DNA of 64,000 bases. Source: Solwaraspora sp. WMMA2065. Its GTDB lineage: Bacteria; Actinomycetota; Actinomycetes; Mycobacteriales; Micromonosporaceae. Position numbers and translations under genes: made by a program. The notes under the pieces were generated by a model that saw nothing but the letters and a program-made list of their open reading frames with translations, was not told where the DNA came from and did no database searches. Each line of letters opens with the position of its first letter. The first letter of the stretch is position 1. The DNA is taken from assembly GCF_030345075.1 (NCBI RefSeq), contig NZ_CP128361.1, forward strand, positions 5,208,001 to 5,272,000. Direction: 5' to 3'. Positions 17,669-28,334 of the stretch are shown here, in pieces.

Positions 17669-18417
17669 TCAGGACGCGTGCAGGTACGACGGGTCGTCGA
17701 GCCATTCCCGACGGTCCAGGATCGCCCGGTGCAGCCGCTGCACCAGCAGGTTCGGTTCCAGGCCAAGACCGTCGACGAGGTTGGTCCGCAGCAGGTTGTA
17801 GACCATCAGCGACTCGGCGGTCCGGCCACCTCGGTACAGGGCGAGCATGAGCAGGTAATGCAGCCGTTCGGACATCGGGTACTCACCAACTGACCGGTAG
17901 AGATCAGCGACGACGTGTCCGTGCCGGCGCAGGACGAGCGCGGTCTCGAAGTAGCGTTCCTGGATGGCGACCCGCCGCTCAGTGATCACGTGCGCGGTCG
18001 CGGCAAGCACCGGCAGGTCCCGCAGGTCGGCGATCTGAGGGGTGGGCCCTGCCACAGGGCGAGCGCCTCGCCGAGCAGGGCGGCGCTGCCGGGCAGGTCG
18101 CCGATCGACTCCGCCTGCTGGGCGCGGATGGTCAGCTCGTCGAACGTCCGCAGGTCGAAGGCGTACCGGTTCAGGTTGAGCAGGTAGCCGGGTGGGCGGG
18201 TGGCGAGATCGTCGGACGCCGACCCGGCCGCCTTGAGACGCTGACGCAACCGGCAGACATAGACGTGCAGCGCGGTGAGCGCGGTGCGTGGTGGGTCGCC
18301 GGCCCAGATGGCATCGATCAGATGGTCGGTGGAGACGGTCCGGCCTGAGCGTACCGCCAGGTACGCGCGGCAGCTCAAGTTGCGGACCGAGCGGCTCTTC
18401 GCGCCGCTGACCGACAT
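17669..18417 (-). pseudogene. Frameshifted SARP-family transcriptional regulator
   Basis: The N-terminal DNA-binding part (STDHLIDAIWAGDPPRTALTALHVYVCRLRQRL) and half of the BTAD helices lie in one frame. The rest (ADLRDLPVLAATAHVITERR through RTNLVDGLGLEPNLLVQRLHRAIL) lies in another, with the shift at about 18040 near LWQGP. The N-terminus also lacks the usual beta strand. SARPs activate antibiotic clusters, but this copy should be inactive unless the shift is a sequencing error. It overlaps an antisense hydrolase fragment at its 5' end. Confidence 0.75.
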
Positions 18418-18648
18418 CTGGCAACTGTTCTCGCCAGTGCACCGGCCAGAGGAGGTCGACGTGCCGCTGCTGGTGATGCACGACTCCGCCGACCGGGAGA
18501 TCGCCGTGCGGCGCGCGCACCGGCTGGCCGCCGCCTACCCAGCGGCCCGGATGGTGATCAATCACCGAAGGGCTCGGCCACCGGCGCATCCTGCGTGACC
18601 AGACGGTGATCTCGACCGTGTTGGACTTTCTCACCAGTCGAGCAAACC

Positions 18649-18664
<16 letters not shown>
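18378..18664 (+). pseudogene. C-terminal remnant of an alpha/beta hydrolase
   Basis: Reading + strand gives LTDIWQLFSPVHRPEEVDVPLLVMHDSADREI, the acid-residue region of an alpha/beta hydrolase. A frameshift near 18563 separates it from TEGLGHRRILRDQTVISTVLDFL, which carries the catalytic His region (GHRRIL). The stop is at 18662. No N-terminal half with the nucleophile is present. It is therefore a broken tail of a hydrolase or thioesterase, lying in the graveyard next to the PKS fragment. Confidence 0.65.
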
Positions 18665-20470
<1,806 letters not shown>

Positions 20471-20477
20471 AGCGGGC

Positions 20478-20918
20478 AACCGTACGGAACCTGGCCGTGG
20501 ACTCGGCCAGCTCGGCTGCGGGATCGCTGCCGGCGACGATGCCGGCACCCGCGTACAGGCGGGCTGTGTGGTCCCGGGTGACGGCGCAGCGCAGGGCGAC
20601 GACCCACTCGCCGTCGCCGGCGGCGTTCTCCCAACCCATCACACCAGTGTAGAAGCCACGGTCGAAGGTCTCGTACTCCGCGATGGCGGCGCGGGCGTCC
20701 CTGGTCGGGGTGCCACACATCGCCGGTGTCGGGTGCAACGCCGCGCCGAGCGTCAGCGAACTGATCGCCTGGTCGGGAACCCGGCCAGTGACCAGAGTGG
20801 ACAAATGCCACATGCCGGATCCGGGCTGCGAGGCGGAGTAGAACGGCATGTCCGGGCGGTACCCGGCGAGCAGAGCGAGGGCGTCGGCGCACGCCGCGTC
20901 GGACCGTGCGGTGGTCAT
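20478..20918 (-). pseudogene. Isochorismate synthase (DhbC/EntC-like), internally deleted
   Basis: The first 34 residues look like an isochorismate synthase N-terminus and continue directly into its C-terminal catalytic part (WHLSTLVTGRV, LHPTPAMCGTPTRDA, FDRGFYTGVMGWENAAGDGE, AGAGIVAGSDPAAELAE). A family member is about 400 residues; here only about 147 homologous residues remain, so the middle is deleted and the end is fused to antisense PKS sequence. It directly follows the DhbA-like gene and once shared its pathway (2,3-dihydroxybenzoate). It should be inactive. Confidence 0.75.
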
Positions 20919-20939
20919 CGGCGAGTAGCCTCCCGGATC

Positions 20940-21713
20940 TCAGGCGCGCAGGGTTGCGCCGCCGTCGACGTACAGGTCGTGCATCGTGATGTGCCGAGCC
21001 TGATCGGAGGCGAGGAAGACGACCGCGTTGGCGATGTCGGCGGGTTCGACGAGACGGCCCAGCGGAATGCCGGTCCGGTAGGTCGCCAGGGAGCCCGCGA
21101 TCACCCCGGTGGCGTCGTCCGGGCCTGTCCACAGCGCACGTTGCATCGCCGTGTCGGTGGAGCCCGGCGCGACCACGTTGCACCGCAAACCACGGTCGGC
21201 GAGTTCGAGGCCGAGGCACTTGGTCAGCAACGTCGTGGCGGCCTTGGCCGCAGCGTAGGCGGCCATCCCGAGGCGGGGTATCCCGGCCGCGTTCGAACTG
21301 ACGGTGACGATGCTGCCCCGGCCGCGGTCGGCCATCCGCCGCCCGGCGCAGCGCAGCACGTGGAAGACCCCGGTGGTGTTGACGTCGAATGTGGCCCGCC
21401 AGTCGGTGTCGGTGGTCTCCAGGAGGTAGGCGGGCCGCAGGATCCCGGCGACCGGGACACAGATGTCCACCGGACCGAGGTCCGCCTCGGCGGCCGTGAA
21501 GACACGTTCTACGGCGGCGCAGTCGGTGACGTCGAGCCGGTACGCGCGTGAGCCGTCCAGCGTCACAGCAAGTCGGTGCGCCGCTTCACCGTCCGAATCG
21601 GTCAGCGCAACGATCGCGCCCCGCGAGGCCAGGGCAGTGGCCACGGCTGCGCCGATGCCCTGCGCCGCTCCGGTGACCAGAGCGGTCCGGCCGGCGATGC
21701 CGTCGGGTGTCAT
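20940..21713 (-). CDS. dhbA: 2,3-dihydro-2,3-dihydroxybenzoate dehydrogenase (DhbA/EntA-like SDR)
   Basis: A 257-residue short-chain dehydrogenase with the nucleotide-binding TGAAQGIGAAVA motif, NNAG-equivalent PVAGILRP, and the catalytic Ser, Tyr and Lys (VSSNAAG; MAAYAAAKAA). NAD-dependent oxidation to 2,3-dihydroxybenzoate is suggested by the neighbouring isochorismate synthase remnant. The gene is intact, unlike its neighbours, and 21 bp separate the two. An upstream GTG would add six residues. Without isochorismate synthase, isochorismatase or an adenylating enzyme here, its present role is unclear. It could also be another SDR. Confidence 0.7.
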   Translation of the reverse strand: MTPDGIAGRTALVTGAAQGIGAAVATALASRGAIVALTDSDGEAAHRLAVTLDGSRAYRLDVTDCAAVERVFTAAEADLGPVDICVPVAGILRPAYLLETTDTDWRATFDVNTTGVFHVLRCAGRRMADRGRGSIVTVSSNAAGIPRLGMAAYAAAKAATTLLTKCLGLELADRGLRCNVVAPGSTDTAMQRALWTGPDDATGVIAGSLATYRTGIPLGRLVEPADIANAVVFLASDQARHITMHDLYVDGGATLRA

Positions 21714-21731
21714 GCGTACGGTGCTCCTCAC

Positions 21732-22140
21732 CTGATGACGGGAACCTCGTCGAGCCGTGTCGATCTTATTCGTCCGTCAACAAGATCCACCTACCTGGTG
21801 GTCTCGACGCGCCACCAGTCCTGCACATCGGTCGACCTGTCGGGCCGGAACTCCAGGGAGGTCCCGGTGCGAGTCCCGGGGCCCGTCCGATCTCGCCAGG
21901 GCGAGGTCGCAGAGAGCCGGACGGCGACCGGGTCGGATCCGCCGCGTGACGCAGTCTCGCTCAAGGAACGCTGGAACTGTGCTTGAATACGAGCAAGGAA
22001 ATAGATGCTTGTTGACATAGAACTGAGAGTAAATCTAGGCTCGCTCACACACCAGACTGTTCCACTGCCTTTCCGTCGACCGCATCGGGGGGGTGAACGA
22101 CGTCCGGTGGACTGCCGGAATCCGTCGTGAGAGGAGCCGA
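21732..22140. other. Divergent intergenic region at the left edge of the thiopeptide cluster
   Basis: About 400 bp between dhbA (-) and the methyltransferase (+). No convincing coding sequence is visible; short frames here have no family resemblance. A lower-GC stretch near 21980-22050 (including aaatagatgcttgttgacatag) probably holds the promoter of the tailoring operon, but I cannot place a unique -10/-35 pair. Confidence 0.4.
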
Positions 22141-22977
22141 GTGGCTGAGATGAGGATGGCCGACTATCTCGACTTTGTTGGCGACCCCGGTCGGGATGAC
22201 GTGGAGGGATGGCTGTATCCCACGGATGCCCATCTGATGAGCGTCGTCAACGACCTGCAAGTCGACCGCGGGTTCCGTGGCGACGTTCTGGAAATCGGTG
22301 CCTACAAAGGAAAGAGCGCGATCCTCCTGGGGTTCTTCCCCGAGGCTGGCGAATCGCTTACAGTCTGCGACATCTTCGACTCCGGAGCCCCGGTGAGTGA
22401 CGGGAACGCGCGGGAAAACACGGCGTTCTATCCCGGTCTGCTCCAGACAGACTTCGAGAAGAACTACCTGCGGTTCCACGATCGTCTGCCGCGCGTGCAC
22501 GTTGGGCCGTCCGAAGAGCTCGGCGAGATCGTAGCGCCGGGTTCGTGCCGGCTCGTGCACATCGACGGCGGGCACACCTACGAGGTCGCCCGCGCCGACA
22601 TGGAGACTGCCCGCCGGGCCCTCGGTCCCGCCGGAATCGTCGTGGTCGACGACTGGTCGAGCGCCCACATCCCAGGCGTGGCAATGGCCTTGTGGGAGCG
22701 GTATCTGACCGGTGAGTTGATTCCGTTGGCCTTCACCAAGGGCAAGTTCTACGCCACCTGGGATCCGGCTGGTCTGACCGCCGGGGAGGTGGCGGATGCG
22801 GTGGCCACCCGCCCGGGCATCGAGGCCAGCGGCACCGTCCGACTCGGCCGGTACGCCGCTGCCGGCGTCACCATGACACCGGGCGACTGGCAGCGGTACA
22901 ACGCCGGTCTACGGGCGGTCTACTCCAAGCTCTACGCCGACGGCGGAGCGTCCGCACCCCAGAGGGTGGGGTTCTGA
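22141..22977 (+). CDS. Class I SAM-dependent methyltransferase (probable sugar or peptide O-methyltransferase)
   Basis: A 278-residue protein from GTG 22141, chosen for the GAGGAG site just upstream; an in-frame GTG at 22093 is possible. It has the SAM-binding motif DVLEIGAYKGKSAILLGFF, an acidic DIFDSG loop, and LVHIDGGHTYEVARADMETARR, a segment like Methyltransf_24/MycE-type sugar O-methyltransferases. IVVVDDWSS has the metal-ligand-like Asp residues. It heads a four-gene operon with a glycosyltransferase, an epimerase and a TylF-like enzyme, so O-methylation of the thiopeptide sugar is likely. The acceptor is inferred from context only. Confidence 0.75.
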   Translation: MAEMRMADYLDFVGDPGRDDVEGWLYPTDAHLMSVVNDLQVDRGFRGDVLEIGAYKGKSAILLGFFPEAGESLTVCDIFDSGAPVSDGNARENTAFYPGLLQTDFEKNYLRFHDRLPRVHVGPSEELGEIVAPGSCRLVHIDGGHTYEVARADMETARRALGPAGIVVVDDWSSAHIPGVAMALWERYLTGELIPLAFTKGKFYATWDPAGLTAGEVADAVATRPGIEASGTVRLGRYAAAGVTMTPGDWQRYNAGLRAVYSKLYADGGASAPQRVGF

Positions 22978-22978
22978 A

Positions 22979-24190
22979 ATGCGCGTGGCCGTCACCACCC
23001 ACCCGAATCCCAGCCACCTGGTCGGTGCCCTGTCGGTGGCCCGCGTCGCCCGGCGCGCCGGTTACGAGGTGGCCGTCGTGTCGGGCCCCGGGGTCAGCGA
23101 TCTGATCGAGGCGGCGGGGTTCCACACGCTGACCGTGCCGAGCATGCGGACGATAGACGAACTGCTCAGCGCCCGGGCCGCCGTCGTTGCCGGTGTACAG
23201 GCCCCGACACCGGCGGTCCCGCGTCCGGCCGGGGCCGGGATGCCGCTGGCACCCGCCCATCCCTTCGTCACCCCGTACACCGGTCGGCAGGCGACCGAGA
23301 TCATCGAACTGCTCGGGCAGTGGCGACCCACCTGCGTCCTACGGGAGTGCACCGAACTGGGCGGCTACCTGGCGGCCGAATCCCTGGCATTGCCATATGC
23401 CACAGTGGATATAGCGCCGCTTTCGCCGTGCGCCCGGCCCGGCGCCCTCGATGAGCTCAATCGGCTGCGCGCCGAGGTCGATCTGCCGGCGACCGAGGAT
23501 CCCTGGCACCCGGTACGACCGTTCCGGGTGGGACTGGTCCCGGCCGCCTTCTACCCGGCCGAGTTGCGCTGGCCCGGCGCCTCCTACTACCGCCCGTCCG
23601 TGGCGGACGAGCAGGAGGAACAGGTTGCCGCCGTCGACGTCTGCCTGCCCGACGGCGAGGGGCCCGTCGTATTGATGAGCCTGGGGATGAACGCGCCACG
23701 CTTCGACCCGCGGGCCGTCGACCTCATCAACGCCGCCGTCGAGGCGCTGGGGCAGCTCCCGGTGCGAGCCGTGGTGGCGATCGGATCGGATCAGGATCCA
23801 GCCGGGTGGGACGGAGCACGGGCTGCCAACGTACGGCTGGAGTCGTTCGTCCCGCAGCGCCAACTCCTGCCTCTGTGTGATCTCTTCATCACCCATGGAG
23901 GGTTCAATGGTGTCCGGGAGGCCATCGACTCCGGCGTACCGATGGTGACCCTGCCGTTGTTCGGCGACCACCCGGCCAGTGCAGCGCGCCTGGCTCAGCT
24001 CGGGCTGGCCCTGGAGGTGGACGCCGACACCGTCACCACGGCGGCGCTACGCGCGGCCGTGGCCACCGTCCTGAGCGACCCCGGCTACCGGACCCGCACC
24101 ACAGACCTGCGTCGGTGGATGCGGGCCCTGCCGCCGCTGGACCGTCTGGCCGGCGACCTGCTTTCGCATGTCGCGGCTGCGGCCCGGTGA
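22979..24190 (+). CDS. Glycosyltransferase, GT-B/GT1 type, thiopeptide tailoring
   Basis: A 403-residue GT-B protein starting one base after the preceding stop. The N-terminal MRVAVTTHPNPSHLVGAL segment and the C-terminal donor-binding ITHGGFNGVREAIDSGVPMVTLPLFGDHP match MGT/GT1 antibiotic glycosyltransferases. In glycosylated nocathiacin-like thiopeptides an equivalent enzyme attaches a sugar to a hydroxyl of the aglycone. It is the only glycosyltransferase in the cluster, so one sugar, or iterative use, is expected. The sugar and acceptor are not known from the sequence. Confidence 0.85.
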   Translation: MRVAVTTHPNPSHLVGALSVARVARRAGYEVAVVSGPGVSDLIEAAGFHTLTVPSMRTIDELLSARAAVVAGVQAPTPAVPRPAGAGMPLAPAHPFVTPYTGRQATEIIELLGQWRPTCVLRECTELGGYLAAESLALPYATVDIAPLSPCARPGALDELNRLRAEVDLPATEDPWHPVRPFRVGLVPAAFYPAELRWPGASYYRPSVADEQEEQVAAVDVCLPDGEGPVVLMSLGMNAPRFDPRAVDLINAAVEALGQLPVRAVVAIGSDQDPAGWDGARAANVRLESFVPQRQLLPLCDLFITHGGFNGVREAIDSGVPMVTLPLFGDHPASAARLAQLGLALEVDADTVTTAALRAAVATVLSDPGYRTRTTDLRRWMRALPPLDRLAGDLLSHVAAAAR

Positions 24191-24237
24191 CCGGACCCGA
24201 TCGGCCGTGAGCATCAGTCGGACTCGAAAGGACCGCC

Positions 24238-25185
24238 ATGAAGGTCGGAGTGACCGGAGCCTGTGGGTTCATCGGCACCTACGTCTGCGAGGAGCTGGCA
24301 CAGCGGGGCCATGAACCCGTGGCCTTCGACCGCCACCGCCGAGTGACGGCTCCGCCCTGGGAGGTGATGCTCGGCGACGTCCGGGACGCAACCGCGATGC
24401 TCGAACTGGCGGCCCACTGCGACGCCGTCATCCACCTGGCCGCCGTTCTCGGCACACAGGAGACGATCGGCAACCCGCGCCCCGCGGCTGAGATCAACAT
24501 ATTCGGGGGACTGAACTTTCTCGAGGCGATCACCCAGTACGACCTGCCCGGCATCTACATCTGTGTGGGCAACCACACCATGAACAACTCGTATTCGATC
24601 ACCAAGACGACCATTGAACGGTTCGTCCGGATGTACGGCGTGGAACGCGCTACCCGGGTCAGCAGCGTACGGGTAGTCAACGCATACGGGCCGCGTCAGC
24701 TCACGGCCGCGCCGTTCGGGTCGAGCAAGGTCCGGAAGATCACCCCGGCCGTCGTGTGCCGGGCACTGTCCGGCATGCCTGTCGAGTTGTACGGCGGTGG
24801 GCACCAGGTGTCGGACATGGTGTGGGTCGGCGACGTCGCCCGTGCCCTGGTCTCCGCTCTGGAGACGGTGGCGGCCGGACATGTCGTCGACGTGGTCGAA
24901 GTGGGTCCGGTCCGGTCGGCCACCATCCGCCAGTTGGCCGAGATCGCGATCGGCCTGGCCGCCGACCGCGGCTTCAGCCGGGTTCCCATCGTCGACCTGC
25001 CGATGCGACCGGGCGAGGACCCGCAGGTGCCGGTCAGAGCGGACGCACAGACGCTGCGCAGCATCGGCATCGATCCCGGCTCCCTGCGGGAGTTGTCCGA
25101 CGGCCTGGCCGAGACGGTCGACTGGTTCATCAAGACCGAGGGCGAGCACTGGACCGCACCGAACGGTCTCCGCCGCGCCGGCTGA
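24238..25185 (+). CDS. NAD-dependent nucleotide-sugar epimerase/dehydratase/decarboxylase (extended SDR)
   Basis: A 315-residue extended SDR with the NAD-binding GVTGACGFIGTYV motif, a YSITK catalytic Tyr-Lys pair (with upstream Asn-rich NHTMNNS), and RVVNAYGPRQ, typical of sugar nucleotide epimerases and UDP-glucuronate decarboxylases. It would adjust the NDP-sugar used by the adjacent glycosyltransferase. A GAAAGGACC site precedes the ATG. No thymidylyltransferase or 4,6-dehydratase is found nearby, so it may act on a primary-metabolic NDP-sugar. Confidence 0.8.
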   Translation: MKVGVTGACGFIGTYVCEELAQRGHEPVAFDRHRRVTAPPWEVMLGDVRDATAMLELAAHCDAVIHLAAVLGTQETIGNPRPAAEINIFGGLNFLEAITQYDLPGIYICVGNHTMNNSYSITKTTIERFVRMYGVERATRVSSVRVVNAYGPRQLTAAPFGSSKVRKITPAVVCRALSGMPVELYGGGHQVSDMVWVGDVARALVSALETVAAGHVVDVVEVGPVRSATIRQLAEIAIGLAADRGFSRVPIVDLPMRPGEDPQVPVRADAQTLRSIGIDPGSLRELSDGLAETVDWFIKTEGEHWTAPNGLRRAG

Positions 25186-25221
25186 CCCGGCACACCCACG
25201 TCGCCGAGGAAGGAACCATCC

Positions 25222-26058
25222 GTGACAGACCTCCCGCCAACGGGGGCGCACCACGACGGCCCGGTCCAGCTCTACCTGGATCTACTCAAGCGTTGCGTGA
25301 CGAACGTGATCTACCAGGACCCGCCGATCTCTCCACCGTGGGTGCCGCAGACACCGTTCGATCTCGAGGCCCGTGTCGACGGGCTCGACTGCCCGAGCCA
25401 GGCGCACACGATGGTCGGCTTCGCCCGGCTCGACAATCTGCGCGAGCTCACCGAGCGGGTGCTGCGCGATGGCGTACCCGGGGATTTCCTCGAAGCCGGA
25501 GTCGGCCGCGGCGGTGCCATGATCTTCCTGCGCGGTGTGCTCAAGGCGTACGGCGTCGCGGACCGCCGGGTGTGGCTGGCCGACTCCTTCCAGGGCTTCC
25601 CGGAACCTCCCGCCGAAGCCCGGTACCAGCTGCGCGACGTGTACCCCGAGCTGGCCGGCGAGGCCGACGAGGGACGCCGGCAGGCCGCCGAGGCGATGAA
25701 GGCGCTGTTCCTCCGAGGCGGTTCAGCCGACGACGTACGGGAGAACTTCCGCCGGTACGACCTGCTCGACGAGCAGGTCCGACTGCTACCTGGATGGCTC
25801 GCCGACACGCTGCCGACCGCAGCGGTGCAACGACTGGCGATCCTGCGGGTCGACAACGACCTGTACGACTCCACGTACCTGACCCTGGAACACCTGTATC
25901 CCCGGGTCTCGCCCGGCGGGTACGTCGTCGTGGACGACTACCACTTCCTGGACGAGTGCCGGCAGGCCGTGCACGACTATCTCAAGGCCACCGGCGAGCC
26001 GGAGCCGGAACTGATCACCATCGACCGGTGCGGCGTGTACTGGCGTAGGGAGTCCTGA
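25222..26058 (+). CDS. TylF/MycF-family (macrocin-type) O-methyltransferase
   Basis: A 278-residue protein from GTG 25222. The Pfam TylF signature is clear: FLEAGVGRGGAMIFLRGVL, WLADSFQGFPEPP, LRVDNDLYDSTYLTLEHLYPRVSPGGYVVVDDYHF. These enzymes are Mg- and SAM-dependent and methylate hydroxyls of deoxysugars on macrolides such as tylosin and mycinamicin. Here it is the fourth gene of the tailoring operon, so a second O-methylation of the thiopeptide sugar is the simplest role. The gene ends at a strong bidirectional terminator. Confidence 0.88.
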   Translation: MTDLPPTGAHHDGPVQLYLDLLKRCVTNVIYQDPPISPPWVPQTPFDLEARVDGLDCPSQAHTMVGFARLDNLRELTERVLRDGVPGDFLEAGVGRGGAMIFLRGVLKAYGVADRRVWLADSFQGFPEPPAEARYQLRDVYPELAGEADEGRRQAAEAMKALFLRGGSADDVRENFRRYDLLDEQVRLLPGWLADTLPTAAVQRLAILRVDNDLYDSTYLTLEHLYPRVSPGGYVVVDDYHFLDECRQAVHDYLKATGEPEPELITIDRCGVYWRRES

Positions 26059-26071
26059 GCGGCTCTCCGAC

Positions 26072-26132
26072 GCCGTGGGCCCCGGCCCCGGCGTCGCCCC
26101 AGGGGGGCGGGGCCGGAGCCGGGGCCCACGGC
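26072..26132. terminator. Bidirectional terminator between tailoring operon and P450
   Basis: A perfect 15-bp inverted repeat, GCCGTGGGCCCCGGC (26072-26086) and its reverse complement (26118-26132), separated by a G/C-rich loop. It lies in the 85-bp gap between two convergent genes and should terminate both transcripts. Confidence 0.75.
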
Positions 26133-26143
26133 ATCCGTCCAGT

Positions 26144-27436
26144 TCAGTCGTGAGGCCGTAGCCGCACCTCGAGTCGGGCGGGCCTGCGGTTGAACCGATT
26201 GCTGGCGATGGCCACGTCCGCCACCGGAGTGACCAGCGCGAGTGCGGGAAACCGGCCGAATAGCCGGCCGATGGACTCCTGCAGCTCGACCCGGGCCAGC
26301 GGCGCGCCCAGGCAGAAGTGGGCACCGGCGCCGAACACGAGGTGGCTGCCGACCGACCCACGGCAGAGGTCGAACGACTCGGGGGCCGTCAGCCGCAGCT
26401 CGTCGCGGCCTGCCGAGTCGATCGACACCAGCACCGCCGCGCCCGCCGGGACCACGACGCCGGCGACGGTGACGTCGCAGGTGGCGTACATCATGCCGGC
26501 AAAGCCGGTACTGGCTTGGGCGTACCGGAGAATCTCCTCGACGGCATCGTCGAGCGCCACCTCACCCGACCGCAACCGGGCCAGCTCGGCGGGGTGCTGG
26601 AACAGCGCCAGCAGCCCGTTGCCGAGCTGGGTCGCCACGGTCTCGTAACCGGCGACCGCCAGCAGAAGCACCGTGGAGACCAGCTCGTCGTCGGTGAGTT
26701 CACCCGGCTGTCGGATCAACTGGGACAGTGGACCGTCGCCGGGCCGGGCCCGGCGGACGCCGAGCAGCTCGACGGCGGCGCGGTGCAGGCGGGACATCAC
26801 AGCACCGAAGGCCGCCATCGACGCACCGCTGTCCAGCAGAGACGCCGCCCACTCCTCGAAGGCGGGACGGATGTCGTCGGGCACCTCGAACAGCGCGTAC
26901 AACACCCGCAGCGGCAGGCGGAAGGCGAAGCGCTCCATCAGGTCCACCGGCGGCGGGGTCCTGGCCAGCTCGTCGAGCAGTTCCTCGACGAGCTGTGCGA
27001 CCTGGGGTCGCATGGCTTCGGCCTGCCGGACGTTGAACACCTGGTTGACGTGCCGGCGCCAGCGGGCGTGGTCCGCCGGATCGGCGATCGACAGCCCGAA
27101 GTCGAAGGCGGGTGCGGCGGGCCGGGCACGGCCTTCGGGGGACCCACCAGCCTGGCCGTCGACGGCCCGGGCACGCACCGGCCGCCGGCTGAACCGTTCG
27201 TCGGTCAGCACCTGCCGAACATGCTGGTAGCTGCTGACCAGGTATGCGGGTGTGCCGGTGGGAAGTCGGACCTGAGCGACTGGGGCTTCGCGGCGCAGCC
27301 GACCCAGAGCCGGCGGGAGGCGGAACGGGCATTCGGGTGGGAACGGATACGTCGGCGCAGGCTCGGCCGATGAACCTGAACCGGCGTGTCCCGGAGCGCC
27401 GCCGTCCGCTGAGGTGCCTTCCGTTTCGGTGCTCAT
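26144..27436 (-). CDS. Cytochrome P450, thiopeptide tailoring
   Basis: A 430-residue P450. It has the I-helix AGYETVATQ oxygen-activation motif, EEILRYAQ (ExxR), and the heme-binding FGAGAHFCLGAPLARVEL. The ATG at 27436 starts a Ser/Gly-rich N-terminal extension before PFPPECPFRLPPALGRLRREAPV. Its helix pattern, including RYAQASTGFAGMMYAT, resembles the cluster P450 at 43651-44889, so the two probably share ancestry. Roles known in nosiheptide and nocathiacin include hydroxylation of Glu6 or of the pyridine; which one applies here is unknown. Confidence 0.85.
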   Translation of the reverse strand: MSTETEGTSADGGAPGHAGSGSSAEPAPTYPFPPECPFRLPPALGRLRREAPVAQVRLPTGTPAYLVSSYQHVRQVLTDERFSRRPVRARAVDGQAGGSPEGRARPAAPAFDFGLSIADPADHARWRRHVNQVFNVRQAEAMRPQVAQLVEELLDELARTPPPVDLMERFAFRLPLRVLYALFEVPDDIRPAFEEWAASLLDSGASMAAFGAVMSRLHRAAVELLGVRRARPGDGPLSQLIRQPGELTDDELVSTVLLLAVAGYETVATQLGNGLLALFQHPAELARLRSGEVALDDAVEEILRYAQASTGFAGMMYATCDVTVAGVVVPAGAAVLVSIDSAGRDELRLTAPESFDLCRGSVGSHLVFGAGAHFCLGAPLARVELQESIGRLFGRFPALALVTPVADVAIASNRFNRRPARLEVRLRPHD

Positions 27437-27841
27437 TTCAAACTCCGCTGACAGGAGGATTGGTCCGCTGGTCATGAATCCCTGTAACGGACGAGAGTAC
27501 GGGCCGCCCGCCAGTGAATCACAACATAACCCGGCCATCCCTGATCCGCAAGACATCACGGCGATGGTCGATGGCTAAGGTGCCTGCTCGTGTACCCGAT
27601 AGTTCCCCCCTCACCTGCGGATTCTTGACATTGGCAGGGTGGTGTGGGCCGCCTGGACGGTCTCCTGGTCGGGTCCAAATGAACGCGACTATAGCGAAAT
27701 ATGACCGAGATCTTAGGTGATTTCCAGGGCGATCCGACGTGTGGTCGTGACGGGGGGATTTCCGATCGCCTCACGGCATTGTCTGTTCGCCCTCCTGTCT
27801 TCTAGGATCATTGGTGACTGTATTTTGTCGAGGAGGACGCC
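27437..27841. promoter_or_regulatory. Divergent promoter region of the P450 and nosA genes
   Basis: About 400 bp between divergent genes with no convincing coding frame. TTGACATTGGCAGG at 27625-27638 resembles the TTGACA/TTGGCA elements near the precursor promoter and could be a site for the cluster SARP. The segment near 27680-27720 is AT-richer (ctatagcgaaatatga). No unique -10/-35 pairing is certain. Confidence 0.45.
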
Positions 27842-28300
27842 GTGGCGGCGAAGGGTCTTTACTGCTCCATCATCCTGTGGGATCTCTCCCAATCGGAACA
27901 GACGGTCACGTCACTGCGGAAACACCTTCGCGACTACGCTGTCGATGCCTATTCACGGATCCCCGGGCTACGCCAGAAGGTCTGGATCTCCTCGACCGGC
28001 CCGGAGGGTGAGCTCTGGGGCGCGGTCTACCTGTGGGACAACGAGGAGTCCGCGTACGGCAGACCGCCGGCCGTGTCCCGGGTAGGGGAGCTGATCGGCT
28101 ACCGGCCGACCAGGAGGGAGTACTTCTCGGTCGAAGCAGCGGTCGAGGGCGTCAGCGCGGTCGGCGAGCTGATGGCCGGCCTCGGACTGGCGTACCAAGG
28201 TCCTGCGGCAGTGCCGCTCGGCCGGCCCAGGGAGTACGCCCCCGGTGCCGACGCGCCGGTCATTCCGATGGCGGAGATTGAGCCGGACACCCGCTCCTGA
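27842..28300 (+). CDS. nosA: NosA-like enzyme for C-terminal amide formation
   Basis: A 152-residue protein from GTG 27842 with a strong GAGGAGG site. The N-terminus (LYCSIILWDLS, then SRIPGLRQKVWIS) and overall size fit NosA, which removes the dehydroalanine-derived C-terminal residue of nosiheptide intermediates to leave the carboxamide. The precursor here ends in SS, as NosA substrates do. It resembles small mono-oxygenase-fold (ABM/YdhR-like) proteins. Assignment rests on size, fold look and cluster content. Confidence 0.7.
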   Translation: MAAKGLYCSIILWDLSQSEQTVTSLRKHLRDYAVDAYSRIPGLRQKVWISSTGPEGELWGAVYLWDNEESAYGRPPAVSRVGELIGYRPTRREYFSVEAAVEGVSAVGELMAGLGLAYQGPAAVPLGRPREYAPGADAPVIPMAEIEPDTRS

Positions 28301-28334
28301 CGGTCGAGTCCGTCCCGCTGCCCGAGCCGCGGCC

